The notes beneath the pieces were generated by a model. That model saw nothing but the letters and a program-made list of their open reading frames with translations, ran no database searches and was not told the origin of the DNA. Below, one piece after another: positions 1 through 10,640 of a stretch of 64,000 bases of DNA (position 1 is the first letter of the stretch; the number at the start of each line of letters is the position of its first letter). The translations under genes and the position numbers were made by a program. This stretch comes from Mercenaria mercenaria (lineage: Eukaryota > Mollusca > Bivalvia > Venerida > Veneridae): the NCBI RefSeq assembly GCF_021730395.1, contig NC_069373.1, positions 11,426,001 to 11,490,000 of the forward strand, in the 5' to 3' direction.

Positions 1-280
1 TCTGACAAAACGTATATTCAGTCATAATTATAACTTTGGTAGAAATGATTGGTCTAGTGATGTGAAACAAAGTTTTGAAAATTTAGGTATTATTACTCAC
101 TTTACCTTGAAAAGTGCTATAACTATATCGGACGCTAATACCTTGATAAGAGATTATTATGCTACAAAGTGGTCAAATTATATCCAAAACGTGTCAAAGT
201 TAAGGACTTACATGTTGTTTAAAGTGGACGCGTCATGCAAAACTTATTTGACAGTGAACTTAAGAAAGTATGAGTGATGA
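1..280 (+). mobile_element. LINE ORF2 C-terminal fragment (probable)
   Basis: An open stretch at 62-271 contains LRTYMLFK followed by a Tyr-Leu and NLRKYE pattern. This resembles the segment after the reverse transcriptase in CR1/jockey-like LINEs, where a 'LRTY.LFK' motif precedes the C-terminal Cys-rich tail. Only about 70 residues are open and no RT motif is present here. It points the same way as the RT fragment at 961-1490 but lies upstream of it, so the two are not one collinear copy. Family assignment rests on motif memory alone. Confidence 0.4.
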
Positions 281-960
281 AGCTCATATATCCAAAGGAA
301 GCCCTTTGGATATAACACCGCGGGAACTGTATTCAGTGCATGTTTTCATATATAGCTCCTTAGTAAAGAGGGGCTTTATACGAACGCAAGCATAAGCAAA
401 TCCGAAAATGACTCCCTATACATCGGTGTAAATGTTATAAGAGTAATGCAAGGGTAATATGTGGCTGAGTGTTATTTGGACAATGATAATTATATCATTT
501 ATCCTCCTAGGGGAAGCGAGGGAAGCATACAGATTTGCTCTTCTCCATTCAAGCATACGACTAAGTAAGAGAGCAAGCCTACACAGGTAAGAACGTTCTG
601 AAAATTGATACCATATGATTGACATTCACCAAACTCTACAAAAATGATAACTGGTAAGTGGTTAGACCCCTGGGTTTTATTTTTTGTGTCTGTTTTGGCA
701 CTTACAGCATTTGATTTGATCTAAATACATACATGCAGTAAAGGGAAAAGCAATATGTGTTATGATAAAAACCAAACCCAAAACCTTGAATGAATGCAAA
801 ACAACACTGCAATTTGTTAAAAGGTTGGTTTAAACAGTATTTATTAATATATCATGTACATAAATCACATACATACAAGGAAATGTACAATTAAAATAAT
901 GTGAAGGATCTGAAAACAAGCTTTCATTGAAAACTTATACTAATTTATTTCCTGTTAAAA
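281..960. other. No gene recognised
   Basis: AT-rich sequence with a small inverted pair near 290-312 (CCAAAGGAAGCCCTTTGG). I see no coding motifs, tRNA boxes or tandem structure. Confidence 0.5.
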
Positions 961-1490
961 GGTTCTGTTGTAAAAAGTAAGACATCTCTATATAAAAAAG
1001 ATTTTCTAGATTATTCTAAAGCTATAAATGACCTAGATTCTGTGTTGTTGTTTTTCAACCGGATGATGATGTTATTTACTTCAATGAAAGATATTTAAAA
1101 GGGAAATTAGAAGTAATGTTTAAATAGTTAATATCCCAAACTGAAATTATTGAAGCAGAAGCATGATATAGGCAAATCTGGCAGGCCTGATTATGTATTA
1201 AATGAATCTTTTAAATATGGCAAATATGTGTGACAGTTTTCTGACTATCATCTGTTGATTTTTTAACAACCTGTTTGACGCTGGGTACTTTCCTAAAGCG
1301 TGGACTAAAGGTTTTGCATGAAAAAGGCGATATTACAGCTAGTAATTACAGAGGCATAACATTACTTAATATTTTTGGTAAGCTATTTACAAAAGTTATA
1401 AATAAAAGATTAAATGCTTAGGCTGAATAATACCATGTGTATATTGAAGCACAGGCAGGTTTCAGACAAAATATGGGAATTATCGTATAT
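961..1490 (+). mobile_element. Degenerate LINE reverse transcriptase fragment
   Basis: Conceptual translation in shifting frames gives YFNERYLKGKLEVMF, then NLFDAGYFPKAWTKGF, then GDITASNYRGITLLNIFGKL and an AQAGFRQ-like piece. These are the fingers-region motifs of LINE reverse transcriptases, where NYRGI.LL...GKLF is followed by the E.Q.GFR motif. The catalytic YADD block is absent. Several stops and frame changes break the reading frame, so this is a dead, 5'- and 3'-truncated copy. The clade (CR1/jockey-like or RTE-like) is not settled. Confidence 0.65.
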
Positions 1491-1706
1491 ATAATATATC
1501 GCTTCACCAAAGCGTTTAATTTTTAATAAGATTTATCTGGTATAAAATCATAAAAATAGGTCCCCTTTAAGCAAACACTACTTACATGCAATATTTAGCA
1601 TAAATGTTTAAGCAGGATACTGTTTTAATACCCCACCCATCACTAAAAACAGTGATGTTTACATTGTCAACACATTTTTTCATCCTATCGGATTACTGAA
1701 AGTGAC

Positions 1707-1708
<2 letters not shown>

Positions 1709-1737
<29 letters not shown>
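1709..1737. repeat. (TG)n microsatellite
   Basis: About 14 uninterrupted TG units inside duplicated block A; the matching place in copy B (about 14830) lacks it. Confidence 0.95.
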
Positions 1738-1738
<1 letters not shown>

Positions 1739-2689
1739 CCTTTGTTTCTTCGTTTTGTCCTAATGTGTTGTGGTGCACGCGTCTGCGTGCTGTGGGTTTC
1801 GTTTTGAGGAGGCTGCGTTTTTGGTGCGTGGCATTCCCTGTTTGATATTTGTCTTTGTTTTTTAGGCATTTAATAGACAGTAAACAAACAATAGATGATA
1901 TTCATATAAAGCTTACACACTATTTACTCTTTCATTACAATATTTTAGGACTTACAGGTCTTTCAAATAAAGCTCCACTGCAATTGCTTTGATCAGTTTC
2001 TGGCCATAGGGCCAAAGATAAAAGCTGCTGTTACTAATAAAGACAAAATCACTTACAAACTAAATGCAACTTTGAATTAGGGGAAGCATAATCTTGCCAA
2101 GAAAATCAAATTTACCCTTGAGAAGTGCCTTACTCTCAAATAAATAGCTGTCAAGCATCCCTAGAGTGCCATTTTTAGGCTATTTTCACACAATTTTAGA
2201 CCATGGAAAGCCTAAATACATCTTTTAGAACACATTTTTACAATTAAGATTGTCTGTCAAACTACTTTTGCGTGAAAATGATATTTACAAGCCCAAAATG
2301 CCTTGCTGAAACAGTTAAAGGTTGAAATATTAAAACTATAAACAATTAAAGGGATATAATTCAATTCTAATATGTACCAATATTTCAATTCTGATAACTC
2401 CTACATTCAATTTTGGCATTTTTTTCTGACAAAGTCACTATTACCAGCACTGAAAATAAGTTATGAAACATGTACATAATACTGTAACGCTATTTAGTTA
2501 TGTATGAACCTATCCAGAATTTTTTTTGTTAGAATGAAAAATACTTTTCCAGCTCTATCCAACAATACAGCACACCATAGGCTATCATTTGATCCTCAGA
2601 ATGCCTAGATAATGTAACTGAAGCCTGAACACTTAAAAGGACAAGTAAAATAGCTCTGTTTGTAATATTAATTCAAACTGAAGCACAAA

Positions 2690-4425
2690 CCCTGTAAACA
2701 TGAGGTCATCGGGCCAACGACGGAAAACCGTCAAAGGATAATCGTTGTTGGGCCACTGTTGGCCCAACAATGATAAATAAGTATTGTAAATACAGCGGTT
2801 GGGCCAACGTTGAACCAACCATCAGTCAGAGACATCTCTGCATTGGCCCAATACTGATTTTCAGGGAAAGACTTACATAGAGAAAACATCGTTGGCCCAA
2901 CGTTGGCCCATTAGAAATAATAATATAATTATATATTTTACAGGTCATTGTTTTATCACAAGCCCCTACGGGTAAACACGTTGTCTAGGTGTAACATGCA
3001 GTATTTAATTAATAATTAAATACTTTTCTGCACCAGTTCGTAATCTGATAGTCTGGACTAATTAAACTTAATACTTATCTGCAGCCGTAATGATATTTTG
3101 AAATATTTCAAATCTACTACCTAAAGAATATAATTTGTGAAAAAAATATTGAAGAAAAAACTGCTATAACAAATATCTAATTTTATACAATCATAAAATG
3201 TTTACAATAAATCTGTTGAATAGTCCAAAACATGAACTCTCGTTAACCTGAGTTATGTAAGAAATCCCAGAAAATGTGGTTAATTTTACTCTCTAGGCTA
3301 GATTTCTAGCTGCATAGGCATGTGAAGCAAAGAAAACTATTATACATGTTCACAAAAACCCGGTCTACTAGCTATAAACTGTAAGTAGAAGTTTTTTGAA
3401 TATTTTTTTGATAAAGTTGTTGAATCTTACAGAGAATTTCTTTTTATAGCCTGTATGCATGTAGTATCTATGTGACTTGAACATATGTTGAATACTTTTA
3501 TCTAAAACTGGCGGATGGCACTAGTGTTGAGTATTTAATTCTGTAAATAAAACAAATCATATTCTCGTTAATTTTAACATAGTTTTCTCGAGTAAATAAG
3601 ACAAAACTAAGTTTCATACAGTTTATGTCCAGAGGTTTATGTGCATCTGTATAGTTTTTATTTTTATCAATATGACGTAGATGGTTTAATCAACATAATG
3701 ATTTTCGGGTTTTACAGGATGCTGTTCAAGAGAGTAATAATAGAGCGCCTAGCACAGTGGGGCACAGGAAAAAAGAAAAGATAGAAAGCTGCAACTTCAG
3801 TGAGAAAATAAAACAATCAGTCAGAATTTGGATATATAATGAGTTAAAATACAGACAGTAATTCATTTTAATAGGATTTAATCAGTGACTGCAAAAAGAA
3901 AAATAGATTTATAAATAACTGGAATAAATATTTGACATATTGTAGTGATGAAATATTCGGTTATATTTCTTCAGGAAACTTGCAAACAAACTCTGAATAA
4001 ACGTTAGATTTCTTCTTGTTAAATGTTAAACAAAATCACAATTATTTGAAAAGAAAATGTGTACTAAATAATTTTAGTTTTAGTCTTTTTTTTCAAATTC
4101 GTAATCGTTGGGATGGCGTTGGCATCCTTCATTCGGCCAACAAAGAAATAGAGTTGGCCCAACATAGGACCAACCATGATAGACGAAAAAATGTTGTTGG
4201 CCCAATGGAGGATTAACGATAAGTGTAGGATACCAGTAGTTGGCCCAATGGAGGGACAACGATAATTGTAGGATACCAGTCGTTGGGCCAACAGTGTACC
4301 AACCGTTGGGCCAACGTTGCGCCAATTAGCAAAATAGCATTGGACCAACGTTGGAAATCTTCGTTGGGCCAACGAAGAGTCTGCAGTTGGCCCAACGTTG
4401 GGCCAACGCATGTCTGCTATCTGGG
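2690..4425. mobile_element. 1.7-kb insertion with end clusters of GTTGGGCCAAC
   Basis: Aligning copy A with copy B places a 1.7-kb insertion between GAAGCACA (left) and GAAACAACAC (right). Its two ends carry dense clusters of the palindromic motif (C)GTTGGGCCAAC(G) and variants. The left cluster is 2708-2912 and the right cluster 4133-4408, with roughly 17 motif occurrences in total. The 1.2 kb between them is AT-rich and has none. No transposase reading frame is seen. Clustered subterminal motifs at both ends are typical of transposase-binding arrays of non-autonomous DNA transposons. The superfamily is not identified and no target duplication is clear. Confidence 0.6.
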
Positions 4426-4807
4426 AAACAACACTTTTTTACAGAATAAGTGACTTTGGGGCAGTGTTTTTTCTCATGAGCCTATATCACAAACTTTTTA
4501 TGCTTCTTTAAATACTTTTTTGACACGTGTTTTGAGCAGGAAGCTTAAAAATATCTTAATATTCAAATTTTAATGTTACTCCTGCTTCCAGTTCAACTTT
4601 TGAGCAACTGAATCAGTGAAAAACATCTGAAATGAATTAAACACTATCAGTAGTCAAATAAAAGGACAAATAAAACAGATAAAAATTGCATCCCGCAGAC
4701 TGTTATTGCTTCAAGGAAAATAGAAAAGTTTCCATATGTAATGCAGAAGGTTCTAGGAGCAAATTTAATCTAATGGCTGTCTAAAAGAATGTATTTCTGT
4801 GTCCTAC

Positions 4808-5001
4808 CTTTACTATTCTTCACCAATAACCAATCTGGCACTGTCAGTACATAGGTTTCCTCCAGTCTTGTCATAAAATCTTCATGAAACCATAACCGGT
4901 CAAAAGATAAAAGGTAAGGAAAGATTTCTCGGAAGCACAGAGCACCAATAACACAGCCCCAGAGCCACGCATTTACATAGTAGGCCCACAACAAAAAGAA
5001 G
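4808..5001 (-). CDS. Internal exon of an unrecognised membrane protein
   Basis: On the minus strand a pyrimidine-rich tract ending TTTTTCAATTACAG precedes an open 194-nt exon that ends AAAG|GTAGGA, a good donor. The exon enters in phase 2 and leaves in phase 1, coding about 64 residues. The first half is hydrophobic and aromatic (LLWAYYVNAWLWGCVIGAL), consistent with a membrane helix. It is followed by FREIFPYLL, FDRLWFHEDFM and LTVPDWLL. I do not recognise the family. A truncated copy lies at 15973-16064 and keeps most of the second half with about five differences in 88 bases. No flanking exons could be assigned, so whether this is a live gene or a captured exon is open. Confidence 0.5.
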
Positions 5002-5045
5002 CTGTAATTGAAAAATATTTCAGACGGGTTGCTACAAACATCCAA

Positions 5046-5859
5046 CAAGTACATATTAAATTATGCTAAATATTGATGGAGGGGAAGGAAACGGCAAGGG
5101 GCGAAATGGGGTCGGGGTTGTGGGGGGAGGAATCCGAAGGGGAAAGTTGAACAAGGACGAATATACAGGGGAATGCCATGTTCTTTAATAACAGTCACAC
5201 TACAACGTAAACCACAATAGCACAGACACTCATAAACACACAACTACGATCAACTAAATAACATAGAAAAACAAACAAGCAACACATAAGAAAACAGAAG
5301 GGCACCGTTTTAGACTCACAAGCATACAAACGCACCCACACACGTATGAAAAAAATCAAGTGCCGTCTTGGGATTCGGCTGCCAACCAAAGGGAAGCCAC
5401 GACACGCTTACAACAAACAAGAAAACATACGCAACAGACAATACAAGACAGACAAAACAACTAGTTGAGAATAGGAGCACCGCCTTGGAACGGTCAGTAA
5501 CCTAAAAGGAAACTGGGGGTTTAAACGCGTTTAGGGCATGCCAACCTTGCACTCGTCCTATTTTCAACAAGTTAAACAACACAATGTAAATAAAATCCCC
5601 ACTGAGAAAGGCTCTAACATTAGTGCAAAAGTAACAGATAAATAAAGCATAACATAAAATAAAGGTAAATTTAAGGTACAATTACACAAATGTACTCAAC
5701 AACTTGTCTGAAGTCAGAGCAACAAGAGCCTTACTTTTAAGGGGACGACTATGAAAACTGTAAGACAAAAATCAACTCTCTCCGTCCGTTGTATGTAGGA
5801 TTTAGGAGAAAAGCATCATGGAGTCCTACACTTTATTAGTCATCGCACCATCAAATAGG
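5046..5859 (-). other. Repeat-like tail region downstream of the PLE
   Basis: Non-coding. On the minus strand this lies 3' of the Penelope-like element and may be part of it. It carries CA-rich runs (about 5220-5345) and a GCACCGCCTTGGAACGG segment near 5480. The apparent reading frames are low-complexity and unconvincing. Confidence 0.3.
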
Positions 5860-7235
5860 AAAGCGTAGCAATTAACTGTAGAGGGGTCAATCAATAAACA
5901 TGCACTGTGCTTCATGATTTTCGCATCGTATCCTCTTTTGATAAACTTTTTAACCAATTTTACAAAAATTTGATTAAATTAATGGGTATGTTTAATTTTC
6001 CGAATTTTATAAACTACATCTCCATAGTATTCCGGGTGTGTAACTCCAAGTTTTAAAAGTATTTAAGGGTCGTATTGTATTTTTCTAACAGTTCAGACGA
6101 TCTGTAGTCAAATTTACTAGAAGCTTTCCATAGCTTATGATAACGGTAACCCTGTTGTAACAATTTCTTGGTGATATGAAGATTTCTGTCATTAAAATCA
6201 TCTATCTTTGAGCAAGCTCTTGCAAAACGAATAAGCTGTGAAATATAGACACCGTATGATTTTGCTCGAGGGACATCTCCATCAAGATGGGGATAGTTGA
6301 CAATTTCAAAATTAAAATCGTCCCTTTTATCATATATTTTTGTTTCTAGATTATTATTCACAATTCTTAAATTTAGATCCAGAAATGACGCCTCTAAATC
6401 TGAAGTATTAGCCTTGTTAAGCTGTAACTCTTTAGAGTAAATATATTTCACCATTTCTGAAAAATATTGGCTGTCCATATTTAAAACATCATCAAGATAC
6501 CTTGAGGTTCCATTAAAAGCTTCAAAAATTTCAAATTGTGTCTCAGTGGATAAACTAAGCATGAAATCTCGTTCATAACAGTATAAGAATAAATCAGCAA
6601 TGAGGGGGCGCAGTTGGTTCCCATCGGGATACCAACTACTTGTCTGTAAGTTTTATTGCCAAATTTGATAAATATATTTATCATCTAGTAGAAACTTTAG
6701 AGCTTCATAAACCTGATCACAGCTCCATAGGTTGTATCTATTAAATGCATTGTTAGAAAAGAATGCTCTAGTTTCATTGCAAACCAGATAATTAACGTTA
6801 TCAAATGTTTTCTCAATTAAAGCTACAAGTTTGTCTTTAATAAGATTATGTGGTAAATTAGTATAACGGGTAGAAAAATCATAAGTACTTATCTTCGAAC
6901 ATTTGAAGTGTTTTTTTTGTTTTTTATAGCTTTTTGATAACGTCTCCAGAATTCTTGATGGACCAAAACAGATTAACACCCGAGTTCTCATAAACCTTGG
7001 AGCAATACTTCTGTACGTGGTCTTTAATTGCAGTAAGACAAGAAGTCAAAAGTATAGAAATGTTATTTTTTGCAGTGCATAAGGTTGAATTTGCAATGAA
7101 TCGAGCTCTATAAGGAGTTTTGTGAAGTTTAGGGATCCAATAAAGAGTAGGGAGCTTCATTTGACTATCGTCAAGTCCGACATTAAATTTTATACAATGA
7201 TTTGCATGACTTTTTTGCAATAGTTTCCTCATCTA
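5860..7235 (-). mobile_element. Penelope-like retroelement, broken reverse transcriptase
   Basis: Read on the minus strand, pieces follow one another as a Penelope-like RT. First comes LPTLYWIPKLHKTPYRARFI (about 7150-7090), then a STYDFSTRYTNLPH core (about 6890-6840), then VGIPMGTNCAPSL (about 6630-6590), and then RYLDDVLNM (about 6505-6480) with the conserved C-terminal DLNLRI, VNYPHLDGDVPRA and YGVYISQLIRFAR blocks. A weak continuation HPEYYGDVVYKIRK reaches about 5990. No GIY-YIG endonuclease is seen in this copy. The frame is broken in several places, so it is dead. It lies in the part of block A that copy B lacks. Confidence 0.75.
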
Positions 7236-7685
7236 GTTATGATAACTGGTAAGTTTTTGTATGTTTCAGTTCATTATGTAATACTTCTGTATAATAAATG
7301 CATCATATAATAATAATAATAATAGAAGCTTTGTCTGCAGGAGTGAAAACAAAATTCGTATGTACCTCAAAGTCTGTCTGGAGACCTAAATAAAAGATTT
7401 CTGACACACAAAGAAAATTTTGCCTCTAAGTAGACACCAAATACTGTAAGTATCACCTTAGTCACATGCAATCACCTGTCTAAAATAATACCAATGCCAA
7501 AACTGAGTATCCCTGGTGCTGATAATGGCTGAAAATATCTACTTACTGGACTAAATTCCTGTAATTGTATTGCTGAACAACCTAAGAGGCTTTGACTATC
7601 CTAAAACAATCCAACAGAAGAATGTACAATAACGAAATCTTTCTTCAGAATCAGTTTTTCAGTTAATTCACTAGTGTAGAACATT

Positions 7686-8158
7686 CTCTTTAGGTCAAAA
7701 ACTCCTATTACTTTTTCCATAGACTTCCATTACAAGAAATGACCCTGTCAAAAACCCCAAAATTGAGAAATGACCATGAAAATGTGATTCTTTCAGTAAG
7801 ACAGCATTTCAGACACGTAAAAATAGCAATTTTATATAGGCTTATCCAATCCATTTTCTTACAATTTTTCTTCAGACAAACCTACCCCATTTCTTGAATG
7901 GCATTTAGAGGCAAAATGCCCACTGACACCTACTATTCTAAATACAGAACTGTAAAGTCAACCATTCAGCCAGACACTAGTAAAACATTCCAAATGTCTC
8001 GGAAAACATTATATTGCTCGATTTTGACACAAATTTTATAATTGTAAACATAACATTTTTATCCAATCAGCTTACGTTTAATTGAATCTTACGGGTTTCA
8101 CTACACTTTTTCAACCAATCCAAAGCTATCTTTTAATAACAATGTCTGACCTTAAACA
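7686..8158. repeat. MITE-like 0.45-kb repeat, copy 1
   Basis: One of three same-orientation copies (others at 13964-14421 and 16430-16853) sharing long stretches such as GAAAATGTGATTCTTTCAGT. It begins CTTTAGGTCA and ends CTGACCTTAAAC. In copy 2 the left end GGTCAGACACTCCTATTAC and the inverted right end GGTCAGAGATTGTTATTAC match over about 19 bases, suggesting imperfect terminal inverted repeats. It contains CCAAT boxes at 8063 and 8115 and ends 43 bp before the predicted start codon of the IRG gene. Confidence 0.6.
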
Positions 8159-8200
8159 AATTATTTATTGATTTTACTTTGGCAAGGAAGTTTAATAAAA
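8060..8200 (+). promoter_or_regulatory. Candidate promoter of the IRG gene, inside a repeat
   Basis: Two CCAAT boxes (8063-8067 and 8115-8119) lie 80-140 bp upstream of the predicted ATG at 8201, and an AT-rich stretch (8158-8175) lies between. Almost all of this belongs to the 0.45-kb repeat that recurs twice more in the window. No initiator or TATA element can be assigned with certainty. The role is inferred from position only. Confidence 0.3.
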
Positions 8201-8424
8201 ATGGATACTGTTATTGTGGCGATAATTTGTGTGCTGGTGTGTAACTTTGTTTCTATAGTAGTTTGGTTTTGTCAGGGTTTTCGTAGACGCAAATCTATCG
8301 AGGAAAATAACACTCCGAAGACAACTGTAGAGGAGAATTACACTTCGAAGGCACAGCTTACCACGCCAGTCGACAAAATGGCTATGGCTGCGACAACACA
8401 CGAAAGAAGTGACTCTCTACCAAG
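8201..8424 (+). CDS. IRG-like GTPase, predicted exon 1 (membrane anchor)
   Basis: ATG at 8201 sits in a strong context (AAAAATGG). Residues 5-27 form one hydrophobic segment (VIVAIICVLVCNFVSIVVW), followed by basic GFRRRK and a polar linker. That is the layout of a single-pass N-terminal anchor. The reading ends in CTACCAAG|GTGTGG, a usable donor, leaving two bases (AG) of a codon. Exon 2 at 22423 supplies the missing A and stays open, so the phases match. The link crosses 14 kb of intron and is an inference. The alternative is that this exon belongs to another transcript. A long first intron and a separately encoded N-terminus are common in animal genes. Confidence 0.5.
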
Positions 8425-9014
8425 GTGTGGTTTTATTTTACATTTGACTCCTTAAAATCTATGCAACTTTCATATTTCAATTTTGTATCGTAAATGTCTT
8501 AAATATTTATTTAAACAGTATTTTTGTTGTAAGCATACCTGGTAAATGAATACTTTTCAGGAATATATAAATAAATATGAATTAAAAATAGTCTATGCGG
8601 CAAATTGCAACAAATTGTGTCTACTTTGTCTGCTTTAGAGTTCTAGTGTTGACAAGGAATACATTATTTCAATCTTTATTATTATGCATTCAATGTTCAG
8701 TGGTTCAATAACATTTTACCAATATACTAATCTCCAATAATAACGTGATTCCCGCCGAAACGTGAGGACGAATCTAATTAATGATAACTGATGAAATAAC
8801 TATTCATAATGCTTGCACATTACTTGACAAGCAAATACTAGTATTTCTTTCATTTCAAATATCCACTAAGTATATGGCAACTACTCAGTTGGGTAAAATA
8901 CAGATAATAATTGGGTGTAAGCAGATCGTTTTGTGGGTTCGAATCCTCAGATTATTTTTCCTATTCGTTTTCATTTTTGCTTCCGTATTTTTGTTTCCTT
9001 CTTTGATGGTTTGT
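8425..9014. other. Intron sequence, nothing recognised
   Basis: AT-rich sequence after the exon 1 donor, with no coding motif or repeat structure that I can name. Confidence 0.5.
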
Positions 9015-9367
9015 TGTCGAGCACGCTTGCGGTGAGCTCGATACAGTCGCCACTTCGGTGTATGTGCGTGCGTGCGTCCGTCCGATTTTGTCCGGACCAA
9101 AACTTTGACATGCATGGACCAATCTTGTTTATATTTCGCATTAATGTTTAACTCAATGAGAAGGCGTGTCATGCGCAAACCCCATGTTCCTATCTCAAAG
9201 GTCAAATTGAAGTTTGTCCGGAGCATTTCTCCTTCATGCATGGTAGGATTTTGATGTAACTTAATGTTCACCATTATAAGACGGAGTGTCATGCGTAAGA
9301 AGCAGGTCCCTTGGTGGTCCTAGGTCAAGGTCATACTTAGAGGTCAAAGGTGCTGGTGGGCTCGACA
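9015..9367. mobile_element. Short TIR element with GGTCAAGGTCA units
   Basis: Begins TGTCGAGC and ends GCTCGACA, a perfect 8-bp inverted pair. Inside are GCGTGCGTGCGTCCGTCCG, a 'TTTGACATGCATGGACC' segment and two degenerate units with GTGTCATGCG and TAGGTCAAGGTCATAC. The left end recurs at 45673-45800. No protein is encoded. It appears to be a non-autonomous element of the same general design as those at 28160, 36997 and 40428. Confidence 0.55.
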
Positions 9368-9596
9368 TTCTGCACGTGAGCATACATGTTTTTGTATATA
9401 TGTCTTTATATAACACACTAGTATGTTCATTATTTGCATGGCTTAGTGCATGCATTTAATCAATATCATCTTTGTTATGTAATAAACTATTCTGATCTGC
9501 CATCTCGCCTTTAGATACCTCTGTCGTGTTGTCACAGAGCTCATGAAGGAATCTTAATTTTTATGCAAAAGTGAAATAAAAATTTAAATAAAAATT

Positions 9597-9662
9597 GATG
9601 TTGATGCTGAGTTTCGAACCCACACGGCAAAAAATCTGTTGGCACTGAGCTAATTCGTAACT
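9597..9662 (-). repeat. tRNA-like SINE head
   Basis: On the minus strand, TTAGCTCAGTGCC (A-box-like) is followed about 25 bases later by GGGTTCGAAACTC (B-box-like). The body downstream is not recognisable. The rest of 9368-9985 holds nothing else I can identify. Confidence 0.4.
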
Positions 9663-9989
9663 GGTACAAAACTTGGAAATATTTAGATTGTAACATGTCA
9701 GGAAAATGTTGAATTCCCTATGTTCCATTTTAATCTATTTATAGTCATGTTTGTAAATATCAAGTTATCGTTGGGGCATAGTATATTCGCTATTATAAAG
9801 GTCGTACTTAATGTGTATGTTGTGACTATGTTATTTGATACGGTTTGTCTACCTATAAACATGCTTGCAGCTTTGAATGAAAATTCAACTGTGTGGTTTC
9901 AGTCATTATTAAAATGTAAATATCTTTTTAATTTCACACACAAAAAATGCATTGAAAGCTAACCTTGGGAGCTTTCATTCATCTGCTAT

Positions 9990-10320
9990 GGACTTCATCA
10001 GCCGCATTGACTGGATATTAATATTAACACCACCCGAGGGTGCAAGTGATGTTAATGCTGTGTCCCATATCGGCGGTAACTGAAAACGGAACGAATACAG
10101 AGAGTAAAATTCATGGAACATAGACGACCTAGTTCTAGTAATAGCGAGGTATCCCGCCACATACTCTAACACAGCCCAGGTCGCGCTGTCTCATTGGAAT
10201 ATGTGCGTATTCTTGACCGGGAACTCTTGGTTTGAAAGGGGGGTCAAGGAGGCGGTGTTCATCAGAGCATACAAGCCGACGCTGAACAGGGACGGAGACC
10301 GTTTTCAGTTACCACCTCCG
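9990..10320. mobile_element. Head-to-head Penelope-like C-terminal remnants
   Basis: The plus strand at about 10205-10310 encodes WFERGVKEAVFIRAYKPTLN followed by RDGDRFQLPP. This matches the C-terminal end of the GIY-YIG endonuclease domain of Penelope-like elements. The minus strand at about 10110-9990 encodes FRFQLPPIWDTAL and a short tail, the same C-terminus in the opposite direction. The two pieces are joined by about 100 bp. The same arrangement recurs inverted at 19015-19265, so it moved or was copied as a unit. Confidence 0.6.
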
Positions 10321-10562
10321 TGGCTTAGGTCGCTGACTTCAAATCACTTGCTCCTCACCAAGATCGGTTCGAACCTTACACGGGGCATTGAACTTTTCAT
10401 GTAAGGAAGCCAGAGGAAGCCATCCAGCTGACTTACGAAAGTTCGGTAATTCTTCTCAGGTGTCCGCTCGTGATGAAATAATGCACGGAGGGACAACTGG
10501 GTACTTACTCCACTACAAAGCTAATTGTGTCGGTGCGACGTTAAACCCGACAAAAACAAAAC
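10313..10562 (+). mobile_element. tRNA-derived SINE (degenerate copy)
   Basis: Shares its head (GGTCGCTGACTTCAAATCAC), body (CGCTCGTGATGAA..AATGCACGGAGG) and 3' domain (TTGTGTCGGTGCGACG) with the intact SINE at 32178-32450. It follows directly on the Penelope-like remnant at 10310. Ends in an A-rich tail. Confidence 0.65.
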
Positions 10563-10574
10563 CATATATATAAC

Positions 10575-10640
10575 CGCATCGGCTGTCTAGAGGTAGAAGG
10601 CGGGAGGTCGTGAGTTCGCTTCCTGACCGCAATCGTACCA
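10575..10640 (+). repeat. tRNA-like segment
   Basis: GGCTGTCTAGAGGTAGAAGG followed by GGTCGTGAGTTCGCTTCC resembles the A and B boxes of a tRNA-derived SINE head. No cloverleaf could be closed, so it is probably a SINE fragment. Confidence 0.35.

Larger units (their letters stand above)
1559..8158. repeat. Duplicated block, copy A (interrupted)
   Basis: Three stretches here (1559-2690, 4425-4905 and 7370-8158) match, in the same order and orientation, the continuous stretch 14679-16853. Examples are the CAGGATACTGTTTT segment near 1615/14730 and CATAACCGGTCAA near 4890/16050. Copy A is interrupted by the GTTGGGCCAAC-motif element (2690-4425). It also holds 4905-7370, which includes the rest of a spliced exon and a Penelope-like element. 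Because the exon runs through the 4905 junction in copy A, the shorter copy B is best read as a deletion derivative. Confidence 0.7.

Noticed and set aside
4064-4411. Overlapping minus-strand frames rich in RWPN and GPT
   Set aside because: They are translations of the GTTGGGCCAAC motif cluster in all frames.
8885-9292. 135-codon minus-strand frame
   Set aside because: It lies across the TGTCGAGC-type repeat and is composed of its repeated units.
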